From assembly GCA_003008705.1 (NCBI GenBank), contig PDUO01000010.1, positions 434,001 through 498,000 of the forward strand: a stretch of DNA of 64,000 bases, given 5' to 3'. Made by a program: the position numbers and the translations under genes. Source of the DNA: Pezicula radicicola. Its lineage: Eukaryota; Ascomycota; Leotiomycetes; Helotiales; Dermateaceae. The notes under the pieces were generated by a model. The model saw only the letters and a list, made by a program, of their open reading frames with translations, made no database searches and had not been told where the DNA came from. This document shows positions 11,142-22,974 of the stretch, one piece after another (the first letter of the stretch is position 1; the number at the start of each line of letters is the position of its first letter).

Positions 11142-13597
11142 ATGAAACAACCGATAGAACAGATTTTGGGTAATGCCCAAAATGCGATCTCTGATGCGAA
11201 TGGGAGTATTGGTAGTCACGTGAATGGCACCAATGGATCTCAGGTAACTGAGAAGGGTCTCAAGATCCTGATCGTCGGTGCTGGAATTGGTGGTTTGACT
11301 GCTGCTATTGCTCTCAGACAACAAGGTCATCAAGTTTTGGTAAGTCATTTCTTTTATTTTCGGATTTGCGAGAAGAGAGAATCTAATCGGAGTATTTTGC
11401 TGTAGATTTTCGAGCAGTCGCAATTTGCGAGCGAGTTGGGAGCTGCTATTCATTTAGCACCCAATGCAAATGGAATTCTGAGGCGTCTAGGCATTTATGC
11501 TGAGGACTTTGGAGCTAATCCTATGGAAGTGGTGAGTTTTTGTATAGGTACTTATTATCTCTTCGGGATATATTTGCTAATTTAGGGCCTTGGTATAGTT
11601 GACAGAGTACACGGCCGAAGGAAAAGAGACGAGAAATATGGATCTGAGAGAGCAGAACAAAATGTGGCAACATGTAAGTGTACTTACAAAGTAATGGTGT
11701 ATAGAAAATACTAACATAAACGAAATAGCCTTGGTTACTCGCTCACCGAGTACATCTCCACTCCAAACTCAAAGAAACAGCAACCAAATCAGAAGGACAA
11801 GGAAAACCAGCAGAACTCTACACATCAAGTCGAGTCATCGACGTCGATACCGAAACTGCTACCATCACCCTCGAAGACGGCAAGACAGTATCCGGAGATT
11901 TTGTTCTGGGTGCAGATGGAGTGCATTCCATCACTCGAAGAAAAGTAGCAGGAAGAGAACTGAAACTGTATGGTTCTGGCAAGAGTGCATTCCGCTTTCT
12001 GATTAATCGACAAGCCGCAAAAGATGATCCCATCACATCAAAGTTCGCACAAAAGTCCGGCGAATTGATCATCTGGTATGGAGCAGATAGAAGAGTAGTC
12101 GTCTACCCAACCACCGACAACCAACTCCTAAACTTCGTTTGCATCCATCCTGAATCCGAGTCAGAAGCTGGTTCCGATACTTGGAACAAAGTAGCCTCTC
12201 TAGATCAAATGCTCAAGATCTATGAAGGATTTGATCCAGCGATGATAGCTTTGATTGCTAAGGCAGACAAGGATAGTTTGAAGGTGTGGAAGTTGTTGGA
12301 TATGGAAGTTATGGATACGTGGGTTAAAGACAAGTTGGCTCTGTTGGGAGATGCAGCACATCCATTTACACCACATCAAGGACAAGGTGGTGGACAAGCC
12401 ATCGAAGATGCAGCGACTTTAGGTGTTTTGTTCCCTGTTGATGTGAATAAGGAGGAGATTAGTGTGAGGTTGCAACTCTTTGAGAAGATTAGAAAGGAGA
12501 GAGCCGATCGGATACAGGAGTATTCGAGGATAGCTGGTTGTGATCGGATAGATGTCAATGCCAAGTATGATAGTAAGTCTTTCTCAACCCAACCCATCCT
12601 TCACCCAAACGAATATCTCTTCATACATAAAGTTCATACGCTAACAAAATCAGTGACCCAATACACAGACTACAACTTCGGCCACGACGAATGGGACAAT
12701 TCAACCCAAGCCCTCCGCAAATGGACCTGGTCCCGCAATCCAAACATCTACTGGCGAATGCCCATAGCCTTCGGACCAATGCCAGGACCACGACAAACCC
12801 ACTTCGGCATCCCTCGACAAGCCGAACAAAGCACCTTCACAACAGCCTCCATAAAATTCGCAACCTCCCGAACAATGCTCCAAAACCTCTTCCCCCATTC
12901 CAGTACATCCTACCGTTTCAAATCTCCAGGAACAGTAGCATATGCCTCCTTCTCACAAACAACACTGGGAAACATGGAATGGTTAGGTGGATCAGGTTAT
13001 AAACATATAGGTCTCTATATCCACGGAGTCGAATACGTAAAAAAGGATGGTGAAGTAATAAGTGGTACATACATGCCATTACTCTTCGAATCCCTAACCG
13101 ATCCCATCGTCTCGGGTCGCGAAGAACTAGGAATGCCAAAACTCTACACCTCCATCGATATACATCGACGCTCATCATCCTACCGAATAAACACAGGTTG
13201 GGAAGGAGCAATCTGGGGAAATTTCATCTGGGAAGGTCTTTCTGAAGTTGATCAATCTACACCTACCGAATCCGGAAAGATATCCGGTGAGGATGATGAT
13301 GGGATTCTCGTTTATCGGTATATTCCTAAGGTTGGGAGATCTCATAAGGGGGAAGCTGAAGCTGAGTATCCGGTTTTTGTTCCTTATGCTGAGGATTTTC
13401 CTACGCCGAAACCGAAGAGGGTTTGGAAGGCTGAGAAACCGAGGTTTAGGATTGAGGCGTTGGATGTTGATGCTCTTCCTACTTTGAATCATATTATTGG
13501 GCGGCTTGCTGAGTTGCCGGTTTATGAGATTGTGGGGGGGAAGGTTGTTGAGGGGGTTGGAGTTCCGGATGTTGCTGCTGCTAGGAGGATTGAGTAG
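11142..13597 (+). CDS. FAD-dependent aromatic monooxygenase fused to acetoacetate-decarboxylase-like domain
   Basis: Five exons, 11142-11339, 11406-11531, 11599-11673, 11729-12572 and 12654-13597, give 728 residues. Residues about 40-415 are a salicylate-hydroxylase-type group A monooxygenase: ILIVGAGIGGLTAA (Rossmann GxGxxG, 46-51), LAHRVHLHSKL, VLGADGVHSITRR (DG motif) and the GD motif LLGDAAHPFTPHQGQGG near 340. From about residue 500 the chain matches the acetoacetate decarboxylase fold (SYRFKSPGTVAYASF, GYKHIGLYIHGV); GREELGMPK places a lysine (about 577) where the Schiff-base lysine is expected. Together the protein could hydroxylate an aromatic or cyclic acid and then decarboxylate or isomerise the product. 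The last intron is 81 nt and stop-free, so retention would keep frame. No signal peptide. Confidence 0.92.
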
Positions 13598-14035
13598 GTG
13601 GTTGCTTAGTGCTTGGTGGTTGGTGGGAAATTGGAGGAAGGAAAGAAGCGATTTAATCTCTCCTTTACTTTAGGCGTTTATCTGGATTTCTTTCTTTGTT
13701 ATTTACTTCTTGAGGATTTTGGATTATTGTACGTACCTAGGTAGGTAAGTTAGTGATAGCTATAGTACAAATACCACATTCTATTTAACTAAGAAGAAAG
13801 TCTACTTTTAACAGTCCCGCGTCTGCTGATTATTTATTTCTTTAGTCTATTGGTAAGTAAAAGAGGTATCTGTTATAGATTGTTGATTTGGGAAGCAACA
13901 TGTATCTATCTAGCTTGTAAGGCCATATACGATCTAAGCGAGCATGAGGTTCGTAAGTTGCATACGTAGTACAGATTTAGTAAAAATATCACAAATCAAC
14001 TCACCTATTGATCTCTAAAAAAATTAGTCATTAAT
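13598..14035. other. Convergent 3' spacer
   Basis: Short AT-rich spacer between two convergent genes; only 3' UTR-like sequence is seen. Confidence 0.5.
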
Positions 14036-15657
14036 TTATCGATCTATTCCACCTTCTCTCTCAATAACAGTCTTAACATCAACCGTCCTAACAATAACAT
14101 TCTTAAACACTCCAAACTCTATAAACTCCACCTCCACTCCCCTCTCACCCTCACCAACACTCTCCCTCCTCTGCCTCTCCAACTCCGCCTCAACCCCAGA
14201 ACACATCTCAGAATTCCCTCTAATACTAGTCCTAATCAAACCAACATCTTTCTGTATCGGCGACAACAAAATATCCCCCCCATCCCAATCTAATCGCAAT
14301 CCCATTTCAATATATTCACCAGTTTTTCCCGTTGTTGAAATATTAGAGACGGAGGAAAGTTTATTAGGGAGAGATAATTTGGAGAGTTGTTTGAGATTTG
14401 TGGTTGTTCTGTTTTTTGAGTTGGTGTTGGTATAGTGGGATGTAGTTGTACCACTTGAGGTTTTGGCGATTGAGTAGCAGGCGCAGATCATGTTTAGGGC
14501 TGGGAGGCAGGCGCAGATTAGACCGATTCCTATTTCGGCTAGGCTGTTGTTATGAGAGGTTTGGTGAGTTTTTTTTTATATGATTGGAGACTGAAACTGA
14601 AAAAGAGAAGAAAAAGGGGGGGGGAAGATAAGAAGAGAGCTTACCCTAATAAATTGAAATGTATAAATTTAACCGTTTCGTCTTCTAAAGCATGCGGTTG
14701 TACAACCAGAACCAAACGTACAATACTAGTTGCAGTAGCTAATCCTCCAGCACTAAGGAGACCCATGACCCCTAATTTCTTCCTCGTGGGCAGTTGTAGT
14801 GACCATGTAAGTGGGATTGGTATAATTAGAATAGCTGTGTCGGTAATAGCGCTCATGGCCGTATCGGCAGTGAAGAGTTTTCGTTGATGTAGACAGGATG
14901 CTGGTATAGTTGGATCCCAGAATCCGGCAACTGGGAGACAGACTGCTGCTTTTAATATGGTGACGGCTACGTAGTAGAGAAGCATTGCTGTCATGAAGAC
15001 GTAGATGAATCTTACGGCTTTTCGGAAGGGCGAGAAGACTCGGGTGAAGGTTAGTAGTAGGGTTGCTTTGGTGCAGAAGGCTGCTGGTCCGTAGATTACT
15101 GAACTGAAATATAGGGTCTAAAAAGCGAGGGTAATCAGCCTCCGCTATAGATCAAGTTCTGGATCAAGGTTTAAAATTACCTCGTGAAAAGACATCATTT
15201 GTCGTTTCGTCACTTCGTATTGGTGATAGCCCCCTCCAAAATGGCTTACTTGATGCACAGTTAGCTTGACATATCCACGAGGGAAATGGCTATAAGATCT
15301 ATACACGTACATACAAGCCCCATTGTGAATAGCCCAATGCTAAATATCTGGGTGACGATTAGCAAAAGAACCTATACTTTGGGAACTAGAGAGATATACC
15401 CATGCTACAAGACAAGTCCCTGTGTAAACTGTCAACCAACATAGCAGATGCAGGATTCGGGACACCTTACAGTCCTCTATGGTAAAAGTATTTGCAAGCC
15501 AACTTCTAATGTAAAGGCGTATCAGAACCAAAGGGCTAACGATCGAAAGGCACAATATCATGGATACAACATTAATCGTCTTTATGACATCTGTCGGATG
15601 CTGAAAATTAGGTGTCACTCCCTCTGGAGGCGCTATCGAACCATCTGAATCTGACAT
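14036..15657 (-). CDS. Pth11/SAT4-like fungal rhodopsin-domain membrane protein
   Basis: Five exons, 15657-15471, 15428-15400, 15339-15181, 15117-14645 and 14543-14036, give 451 residues. The protein has the seven-helix layout of the fungal 'rhodopsin domain' family (Pth11-like receptors): TM1 VVSMILCLSIVSPLVLIRLY, the acidic FTIED after TM1, a loop with SHFGGGYHQYEV, TM3-4 around ETLYFSSVIYGPAAFCTKA and TM7 LAEIGIGLICACLPALN. The C-terminal cytosolic tail is Ser/Thr-rich and ends with charged residues. It lacks a CFEM domain. Such proteins sit in the plasma membrane and are thought to sense surface or chemical cues. The second exon is only 29 nt and the first intron 42 nt. The gene is convergent with the monooxygenase. 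Confidence 0.88.
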
Positions 15658-18556
15658 TTTAGCAGAGACGTAGTGACTGTAAAGTAGGCGTACTACTATT
15701 AGATTTCATGTGACAGTTTAGAGAGCCACGCTCAATTTCCTGTGGAAGTGCTAATTCATTTGAAGGATATCAAGGCTCCAGATCTCGAGTCAATCCGACA
15801 GAAACACTCGCTCAGCTGACCTTTGGGGCACGAGTAGTTCAGATAAACACAATGCTTAGCGGGTTTAGGGAAAACCCCATCGGACGCCAATCATCCAAGC
15901 AAGGCTAATAGAAAAGTAAGAGAAAGAACATGGAACAGGAGCCTCAAAGTTCCTTATCTGTCTAGTGTCTCCCTACATGCAACCTTGTGGTCGAAATGTT
16001 TGTCCTGTAGTACTGTATGGTTCCTGATAGTAAAACAAGGAGATACCATGAATCGTATTATTGGCACACACGTACGCGACCAGCTTCGTTCTATGATTCA
16101 AGAAGGATCCTGTGCTGCCGTAGCTCTGAAGTCTAAAGCGGAACATGTAGATAAGTCCAGATCAAAGTTTTGTTTACCCAAGTCTGCCAACGAATTTTAA
16201 GTTAGCCGAAATACACACAGCCGTCGACCAATGTTTCAGGCAACTTTGCAATCCACTAGCTCAAGGCGTATTTGTATTAGTGTTGTAGTTCGTAAAGCTT
16301 GTTATTTTATTAGACTTTTTGCATTCTTGCAGTGCCTGTAGGATGTTACAGATATGTCCCCGAAAGCTTAAATAGACGTCTAAAACACTACGACGACGAC
16401 AACCAATGCTCTGAGATCATTAGCCTGGGCGCTTGGCATTTCAATGTTGAACAGGCATTACTCGCGAATGTTAAGCGTCTTAGAGAGAATTTGAGAGTAC
16501 GATCATCGCCTCATCTTTTCAGATCATGATCCAAACACTCTGGTAAGTAACCCAACAGAGTGGTCTTGGGGAATTATCCACTTCAAACGCCGAGGTAAAT
16601 TGCTTGTACTGTGCTGTAGAGTAACATACCATAGGCCTATCACTATCACCTGAGTTGACAAGCCCTCCGACCATAATCCAAGTGAGACTTCACGACCCAA
16701 GGCTCGGCTACGAAGATAAGAGCACTGTGAGACAACCTTAAGTTAAGTATGCGCACCGTTCAAGTACATCCGGGGAGGCCGTGGGTATATGATGCTTCAA
16801 TCTTCCCTTGAGATAATTATGGGTTGCAGGCCTGGACAGTATTACGAGCCAATTGTGCAGAGCGGCAGCATTACAACGGCTGATCTCCGCTGATATTGTC
16901 ATTTGCCAAACCCAAAATCCCCGGACTTCGAGACCGTAATCAAGAAACGAGCTTGGGGGTTGCGTGTTTCGATACACTGCTTACATCTAACCTTCGAAAG
17001 TAAGGGTAATAAGTCGGGGACTTTAGAATGTACAGTGTTTCTATAGCGAAAGACACAATTCGTCTTGCCTCATCTGCCGACTTATTAAGTGTGGACTCGA
17101 AGATATAGCAACTCAGCTAGTATTGTACACAATACCAGAATAGAACGCGATGACTATGTGAATCGCTTGGAATATCTCTAGCACACTGTAATGGAAATAT
17201 CTTGTATTGCTACAATCCTCAGCGCAGTGGACTTTTATCCCCTTGTCGCATCTATAGAAAGGCCAACAAGAAAGATGAATGAAAAGTATGAGTGTTGGGT
17301 GAGACTTGGGTATTGGTGTATGCCAGCCTCAGAAAGCAGCAACAATGATGCCTAGATCACACTGTAACGGGCAGCAAAGAGCAGCGTTGCTTTGGACTTG
17401 CAGAAAAGCGATAAAGGGGCATAAAGCACTGCTTGTGTATGTGGTGAACGTTGGCATGATGACACCTGGTGCGTAGCCCGTCTATTTGACGGTTCGCATA
17501 GTCATCCACAGTTTTACATCTCTGAACGTAGCTTATGCCTAGATATCCGCAATCAGCATAACTGAGAGTGCAGTCTTTAAACTGCAAACAAGGGTGAAAT
17601 CCACATGCGAGACACTATGGTGGCGTTTGAAGCAAGCCCTCTCCATGGTTGAAGGATCTCCAGTTCGGTATCTCACAACAATTGCGTGTCAATATTCGAG
17701 TAGTCAATGTTGCAGTTGATAGGTTTGCGGTGCCCGTGACATCTTGAGGGTGGTTGTTCTAAACCCGTTCTTAACTCGTTCTCGTCTGTTCTGCGATTCC
17801 TGATAAGATATTTTGGGTGTGAGGTTGACTGCATTGGAGAATCATGACGGGAGCCGGAGCTAATTTAATTCCGATCACGTGGACTCGTTCCTTAGCGCGT
17901 TTCTTCGCCAAGACTAGCCCTGAACTTGAGTTCTCTCTGTCGAATCTTCCAACTTTCCTTCATCATCATCCTTCGACAAACCTCAACATCTGCAATATAT
18001 ATATTTAATTTCCATTTAGGATCCCAAACTTCATCGTGTCTCGCACACTAACCCTCTACCTTTCCTCAGAAGCTCCCCTCTCTGGAAAGAACTCGTCCGT
18101 GGATAACACTTTTCCGAACCTCTATCCACATGCGCCGCCGTGAATCTGCAATCACCTATCCTTCCTACCTCTGTCGTATGCCAGAATGTTATATCATAAC
18201 AAGTCGTCTAGCTACAAATTACAAAAAGCCCGCGGCTTATGAGAGTTTCTTTTCAAATGCAATATGGCACACCGGCTCAGCTATCTTGAAGTGTTTTGAG
18301 AGTTAGAGATGGGAGACGGTGGGTGCTTAGGCTGTGCAGGCTTAATGTTGTAAAGAACTCTACTGACTAGGCTCTTTCTTTGGCTTCAACGCATCAAGCT
18401 CTCGAAGGAGAATACAGTACAAACCTCATCAATGTTTCGCAAGTGCAGTGCTTTGGATGTACACACAATGGGGGAGGCTAGATCAATGCCAGATTCCATG
18501 TTCATTTTTATCTTCACGCAGAGTTCGCTTCTTATAAAAGTTTCCATCTTCTAGCC
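15658..18556. other. Long gene-poor region
   Basis: Nearly 3 kb without a gene I can support. The stretch 17930-18125 is pyrimidine-rich on the plus strand, like a fungal promoter/leader, and is followed by an open frame of 58 codons (18130-18306). No transposon, RNA gene or repeat was recognised in the rest. Confidence 0.5.
18130..18306 (+). CDS. Possible small ORF after promoter-like sequence
   Basis: ATG at 18130 follows a CT-rich leader and opens 58 codons beginning MRRRESAITYPSYLCR and ending KCFES. There is no recognisable family, signal peptide or membrane helix. It might be a chance frame or the first exon of a spliced transcript. Confidence 0.15.
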   Translation: MRRRESAITYPSYLCRMPECYIITSRLATNYKKPAAYESFFSNAIWHTGSAILKCFES

Positions 18557-19318
18557 TCACATCATGAAATGGCCTCCAGAGGCGATCAATTGCTGTCCAT
18601 TGATCCAACTCGCCCTTGGTAACGCCAACATCAATACCGCGTATGCGATCTCGGCCGTCTCTCCTAACCTCGGACCCACAGGAGTTGTGTCGATAACCGG
18701 TTGCAACAGCTTCATCATTTCTTCTCCAGCAGCAGCAAAGCCCTCAGTCTTCGTTGGCCCAGGACTGACACTGTTAACGGTACAGCCGTACTTAGGAGGC
18801 AGCTCTTTCGCCCAGACGCGCGTCATTGAATCAACCATGCCTTTGGTGCCGGCATAAATAGTTTGCATAGGCGGGCACCCCCGAGCTGAGATAGAGCAGA
18901 TATTGATAATTCGGGAGTCTTTTTTAGAGAGATGCGGCAGCGCTTTCTGTGTCAAAAGAAATGTAGCGCGGCAATTGAGATTCAGTAGAGAATCCCAATG
19001 CTCCAATGTCTGCTCTTCGAACGGCAAGTTGACCGCGATTCCGGCGTTGTTGACAACAATATCTATCTTTCCATAGGCAGCGACAGCGGCGTCAATGAGT
19101 GTTTGAGGGCCTGTAACGGTGGACAAGTCGGCTTCGACCGCAATTCCTGGAGTCTTCAGGCTGGAGACTACTGTCGCTGCTCTTTCAGAGACAGAAGGCC
19201 ATGGGTAGTTGATCACAACGTTAGCTCCGCACGTAGAGAGCTCACGTGCTATCTGGGCTCCAATGCCTGAATCTGAGGCACTGACGATTGCGACTTTTCC
19301 TTGGAGTGAGTTGTCCAT
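18557..19318 (-). CDS. Short-chain dehydrogenase/reductase (classical SDR)
   Basis: Single-exon gene of 253 residues starting MDNSLQGKVAIV; an upstream in-frame Met adds 26 non-conserved residues and is not preferred. Classical SDR features: the coenzyme loop SASDSGIGAQIA, VVNNAGIAV, the catalytic Ser in CSISARG, and the catalytic pair in TIYAGTKGM (YxxxK), then the SPGPTKTEGF segment. The first two residues of the usual TGxxxGIG motif are Ser-Ala here, a modest deviation. The length and the end MLALPRASWINGQQLIASGG match fungal 3-oxoacyl-reductase-like SDRs, which reduce ketones with NADP(H); Asn at the end of strand 2 (NYPWPS) gives no firm cofactor choice. It lies 405 nt downstream of the BBE-like gene in the same orientation. 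Confidence 0.93.
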   Translation of the reverse strand: MDNSLQGKVAIVSASDSGIGAQIARELSTCGANVVINYPWPSVSERAATVVSSLKTPGIAVEADLSTVTGPQTLIDAAVAAYGKIDIVVNNAGIAVNLPFEEQTLEHWDSLLNLNCRATFLLTQKALPHLSKKDSRIINICSISARGCPPMQTIYAGTKGMVDSMTRVWAKELPPKYGCTVNSVSPGPTKTEGFAAAGEEMMKLLQPVIDTTPVGPRLGETAEIAYAVLMLALPRASWINGQQLIASGGHFMM

Positions 19319-19723
19319 GATCAATTGATTGTGATTGGAGAGTGTTGTTGCGGCCAGGCCAGAGAGGCGGGTGTAAGGTCCATTGTATACACCCAAAAAA
19401 GCTGCCGTTTCAAAATGAGGACCACCACCGGCAAGTGGGGTGTGGGCGATCCGGCATGGCGGGGTAGCTTACCTGGTGGCTTTGTTGTTGTCCTCAAAGC
19501 ATACGCGTAGACTTCCGACGCTACAGTAATGCAGAGCAGCCAACCAGTCTTCCAAGTTGCGGATCATATGTCGAATGTCGAATGATGATGACTATGTTGA
19601 GAAATACAGCCTAGTACTACCTACTGTGAGTCTAGTAGCAATTTCTTTCATTGGCACATGGATGCTACACTGGGTTCGGAGTTTGAAAGAGCTAAGTTGT
19701 TATTGAATTGACGACAGACACAG
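19319..19723. other. Spacer between BBE-like gene and SDR
   Basis: About 400 nt holding the 3' end signals of one gene and the promoter of the next. No other feature seen. Confidence 0.4.
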
Positions 19724-21162
19724 CTACTTCTGCCATTCATGAATATTCTCTAGGCCGGTAGTTCCAGACTTATCCCCTTCATCAAGATATCCACAAACGA
19801 CCCCCTTGGGATCCCACTTTCTCCTAATCTCCATCAACCTCTTTCCCTGCTCATCCTCCCAAAATTTTGTCCTCCTCACCTGGAAGTCTGCGTCTCCAAG
19901 GTAGGCACCCACAGTGTGCTTTTCAACCTCCACCATAACATCCCTCACCCACTTTTTACACCTCTCATCATCCTTCTCATGTTCCCACACGGTATATAGC
20001 GCAAAATAATGGTCAGAATGCATGCTCAATGCCATGTCTGGAAGCTCCTTCCTTGAACACGGGCTCATTGAATACCACAGCGTGAAAGCTTTGCTTCCTT
20101 CGGGCAATGTAGTCATAGCCTTCCGGATCACTTCAGTGACGTCTGCGTTGTTGTCGATGTATGCATTTTCTGCTACATAGCGATGCCCTTCTGGATTTGC
20201 GCCTGCTTGGTCCATGTACTCGCTTGCAATGCTCGTGGGCTTATTTGGAATTTCCGTAACTGCCCCGGGTGGGTGGTTGTCATTTACATACTTTAAGGAT
20301 GCGAAGGCTGCTTCTGGTGTCTGTTGGAAAGACACAAAGCCCGTGAGGATGGCGGGAACTTGGGTCACTGGGTCGATTATTCCCACTGCTACGGCTTCGA
20401 TGGAGTCATCGCATTTGAGAGCGGCCTTTTGAACCCAATCCATCACGGTCTTGTACTCTGAAAGCGGGTAGATAAAAGTCGAAGAATGCATTGCAACATA
20501 GGCATCTCTTGTTTCCAAGTAGAAGGCCGTTACAATAGCAGGGAAACCTAGGGAAAGTCAATATAGAGGCTCTATAATGAGGTGAGAGATGGAGAGGAGC
20601 ACAAACCAGGACCAGCACCTCTCGCAGCCCAGAACAACTCCGAGTTCTCCAATTGACTGCAATGCAGTGCCTTGCCCTCCGCAGTCACAACATCAATGGC
20701 AGAGATCTTCTCACACGCCCATCCCCAATTCCTACAATTCCAACCCATTCCCCCTTGCAACAAAAAGCCTCCAAGGCCTACATCCGGACAATGGCCGCCA
20801 CCAAACATCTTTCCTTTCGGAATTAAGTAGCCATTTAGCATCCGTCCAGTAGTTGAAGGGGAGACTTTGACGATGTTTGTTTGTTCATTGTACTCGATGA
20901 AGGAGTACTTCCCTAGGTCAATCAAGATTGCATCGTCTCGAACAGACCAGGCTGCCCACGAGTGCCCGCCTGAGCGAACTGAGACGCGGACGTTTTCTTT
21001 GTTGGCCAATTGAACGGCATTAATGATGTCTTGTTCACAAGTGGCCTCGACGACGCCTCGGGGATAGCGATTTGGACGGCGATGATTGAAGACTCGGCCA
21101 ACCCTTGCGCGTTCGTACTCTGGGGAGTCCCTCCAGATGACAGAGGTCTCGTTTACAGTCAT
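19724..21162 (-). CDS. FAD-linked oxidase, berberine-bridge-enzyme-like
   Basis: Two exons, 21162-20607 and 20547-19724, give 459 residues; the 59-nt intron join restores GPGFPAIVTAF. The N-terminal PCMH-type FAD domain carries RSGGHSWAAWS, with His67 in the position that bonds FAD covalently, and QGGMGWNCRNWGWACEKI, whose cysteines are candidates for the second flavin bond. The C-terminal BBE domain ends near RKWDPKGVVCGY, the usual W/Y-P..F-like segment. Many fungal members are secreted, but no signal peptide is seen at MTVNETSV; starting at an upstream Met (21282) adds a basic, not secretory, segment. Members oxidise alcohols, sugars or alkaloid intermediates; the substrate is unknown. Confidence 0.92.
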
Positions 21163-22974
21163 ATTAGGCGATTGACTTAGTCGCGAGAACCAAAAACTAC
21201 GAAGTAAAGTTCTGATCCTTCTGATAAGAGAGCGGGAAATTGGAGTATAGCTGTCAATTGATGTCACAAGTGTGAGAGACAAGATCGGGGGTGTCCAGAG
21301 TGATGTAGGAATTCAAGACAAGCTCTTATCGTACGATAAGAGTTGTACCGGAGTACCGGAAGGGGTTGTAGAAGACCGAAAGAGGTTGCCGTTACCGTTT
21401 TGGGAGTTGAAAAACGAGGTGGGGAGTTGGAGATGTGTGAGTTTCAGCTGACTTGGCCAACGTACGAAAGGTACCGAATATTTAGCGACGGAAGTGTGGG
21501 GAAATCTACTTGACTACTCTCTTCGGGGCTTCAGGTCGTTTTCTCGGGACCACTCTGACTCTGGGGGATTGCCGTCACTTTCTCCACAACCCGCAGACCT
21601 GAGGGACAGTCCATAGCCTGTTTAGAATGAGGGACAAGTGTTTCTTGAGAAGGCGTTGTTGGCAAGCGCTGTGTTGAGAATGTAGGAAAGCTAGCTGTTG
21701 GCATTTTGGTGAGTACGCCCCCCACCACGGACGGAATGTTGAAGGTCCTTCGTGTTCCGGAGAACTTATAAATATTTGGGCATCATTTGTCCGAGTGTGC
21801 TTCGTTGTGCATCTCTGAGTGGCGTACGCAATATAGGCTTGTGATATCCAAGGCGCAGTGATGGAGAACTGAATATTGAAGCGGATGTATCTAATTCCAC
21901 AGACTTTTATCTTTGCAACGCATTGCTTTTGCCTGAACAGTACTTTCATTTCATCTTAAAGTTAAGCTACAGTCAGCCTTATGATGATTGACTCTCCGTG
22001 GCAGATATTGCTACAGGGTATGGCCGCGCGGAAGTTGATGCTCTGTCGCCTGCTAAGCGAGCAGGAGTGACACTACTCCTCAGCTGCATTCGAGCCACAG
22101 TAGGAGGGAGTACTCGCTGCATTATTTATTATTATTGTTAAACACGATTACGATGATCCACTGACAAATTTCTCAGAAGTGTAACAGAAAGATGAATATT
22201 TCATAGGTAACGTCTTCATGATTTGACAGAAACTCAGTTCTTTAATTTCCAAATTATCTGATGCGAAACTTAATACAGGTAGCCACATATCGCGATTCCC
22301 GGGATATTTGAGCAGTTATTGCTATGTTCTGAGACCTCTGAGGTTACGTGGAAATTACTGACTGCTACACCTCGACATGATCCTGTGTGATTAAGGCGTA
22401 GAGAACATCATTACATACTTAGAATTAAAGATAAAGAAAAGCCTCTGTTAGTAGCGTGTGACTTGGCATTGAGCACTAAATCAGGATTTTGGACTAGTCA
22501 CAAGTGTGCACAACTCGTTTTACACGAACAAGAGATCTTCGATCCCCGAGGCAACGCCTCAGCACTTTATCCGTTCAATATTTACGGAAGACTCCATATT
22601 TAACGGGCTAGGGTTAGCTGCAAGTGCGGAGAGACTATGTGGAGTAGGAAGATCTACCGACAGATGCTTACGACTCGAAGAGAAATAATTCGTTGCAGCC
22701 TTTCGGGATGTGGGCACGGTGCTGGTGGGTGCTAACCCAAAAAGTTGCGGGGGTTCTGGGGACCCCAGAAAGCCGCAGCAGGCTCCCCTTGAAAAAGCCC
22801 CCCCTAGCACAAGCATGCATCTGGACGAAAAAGACATTGTTCAGATTATGCACAAAACGACGTTGTCGCGCTTTTGTCAATAACATTGTTACATCAACTC
22901 TTTGGATAGACGACGATATCTCAACTTCTCAAGGCCATATCGACCATCTTGTGAGATAAAAAATATCCAAGACC
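21163..22974. other. Intergenic region with GC-rich palindrome
   Basis: A 1.8 kb region between divergent genes without a supported gene. Positions about 22748-22770 hold a near-perfect palindrome (TTCTGGGG-A-CCCCAGAA) in a locally GC-rich stretch, about 210 nt upstream of the MFS start. It could be a regulatory element or a remnant repeat. Confidence 0.45.

Noticed and set aside
22505..22959. Coding gene in the GC-rich stretch before the MFS gene
   Set aside because: Short frames on both strands without a domain; palindrome and composition explain the openness.
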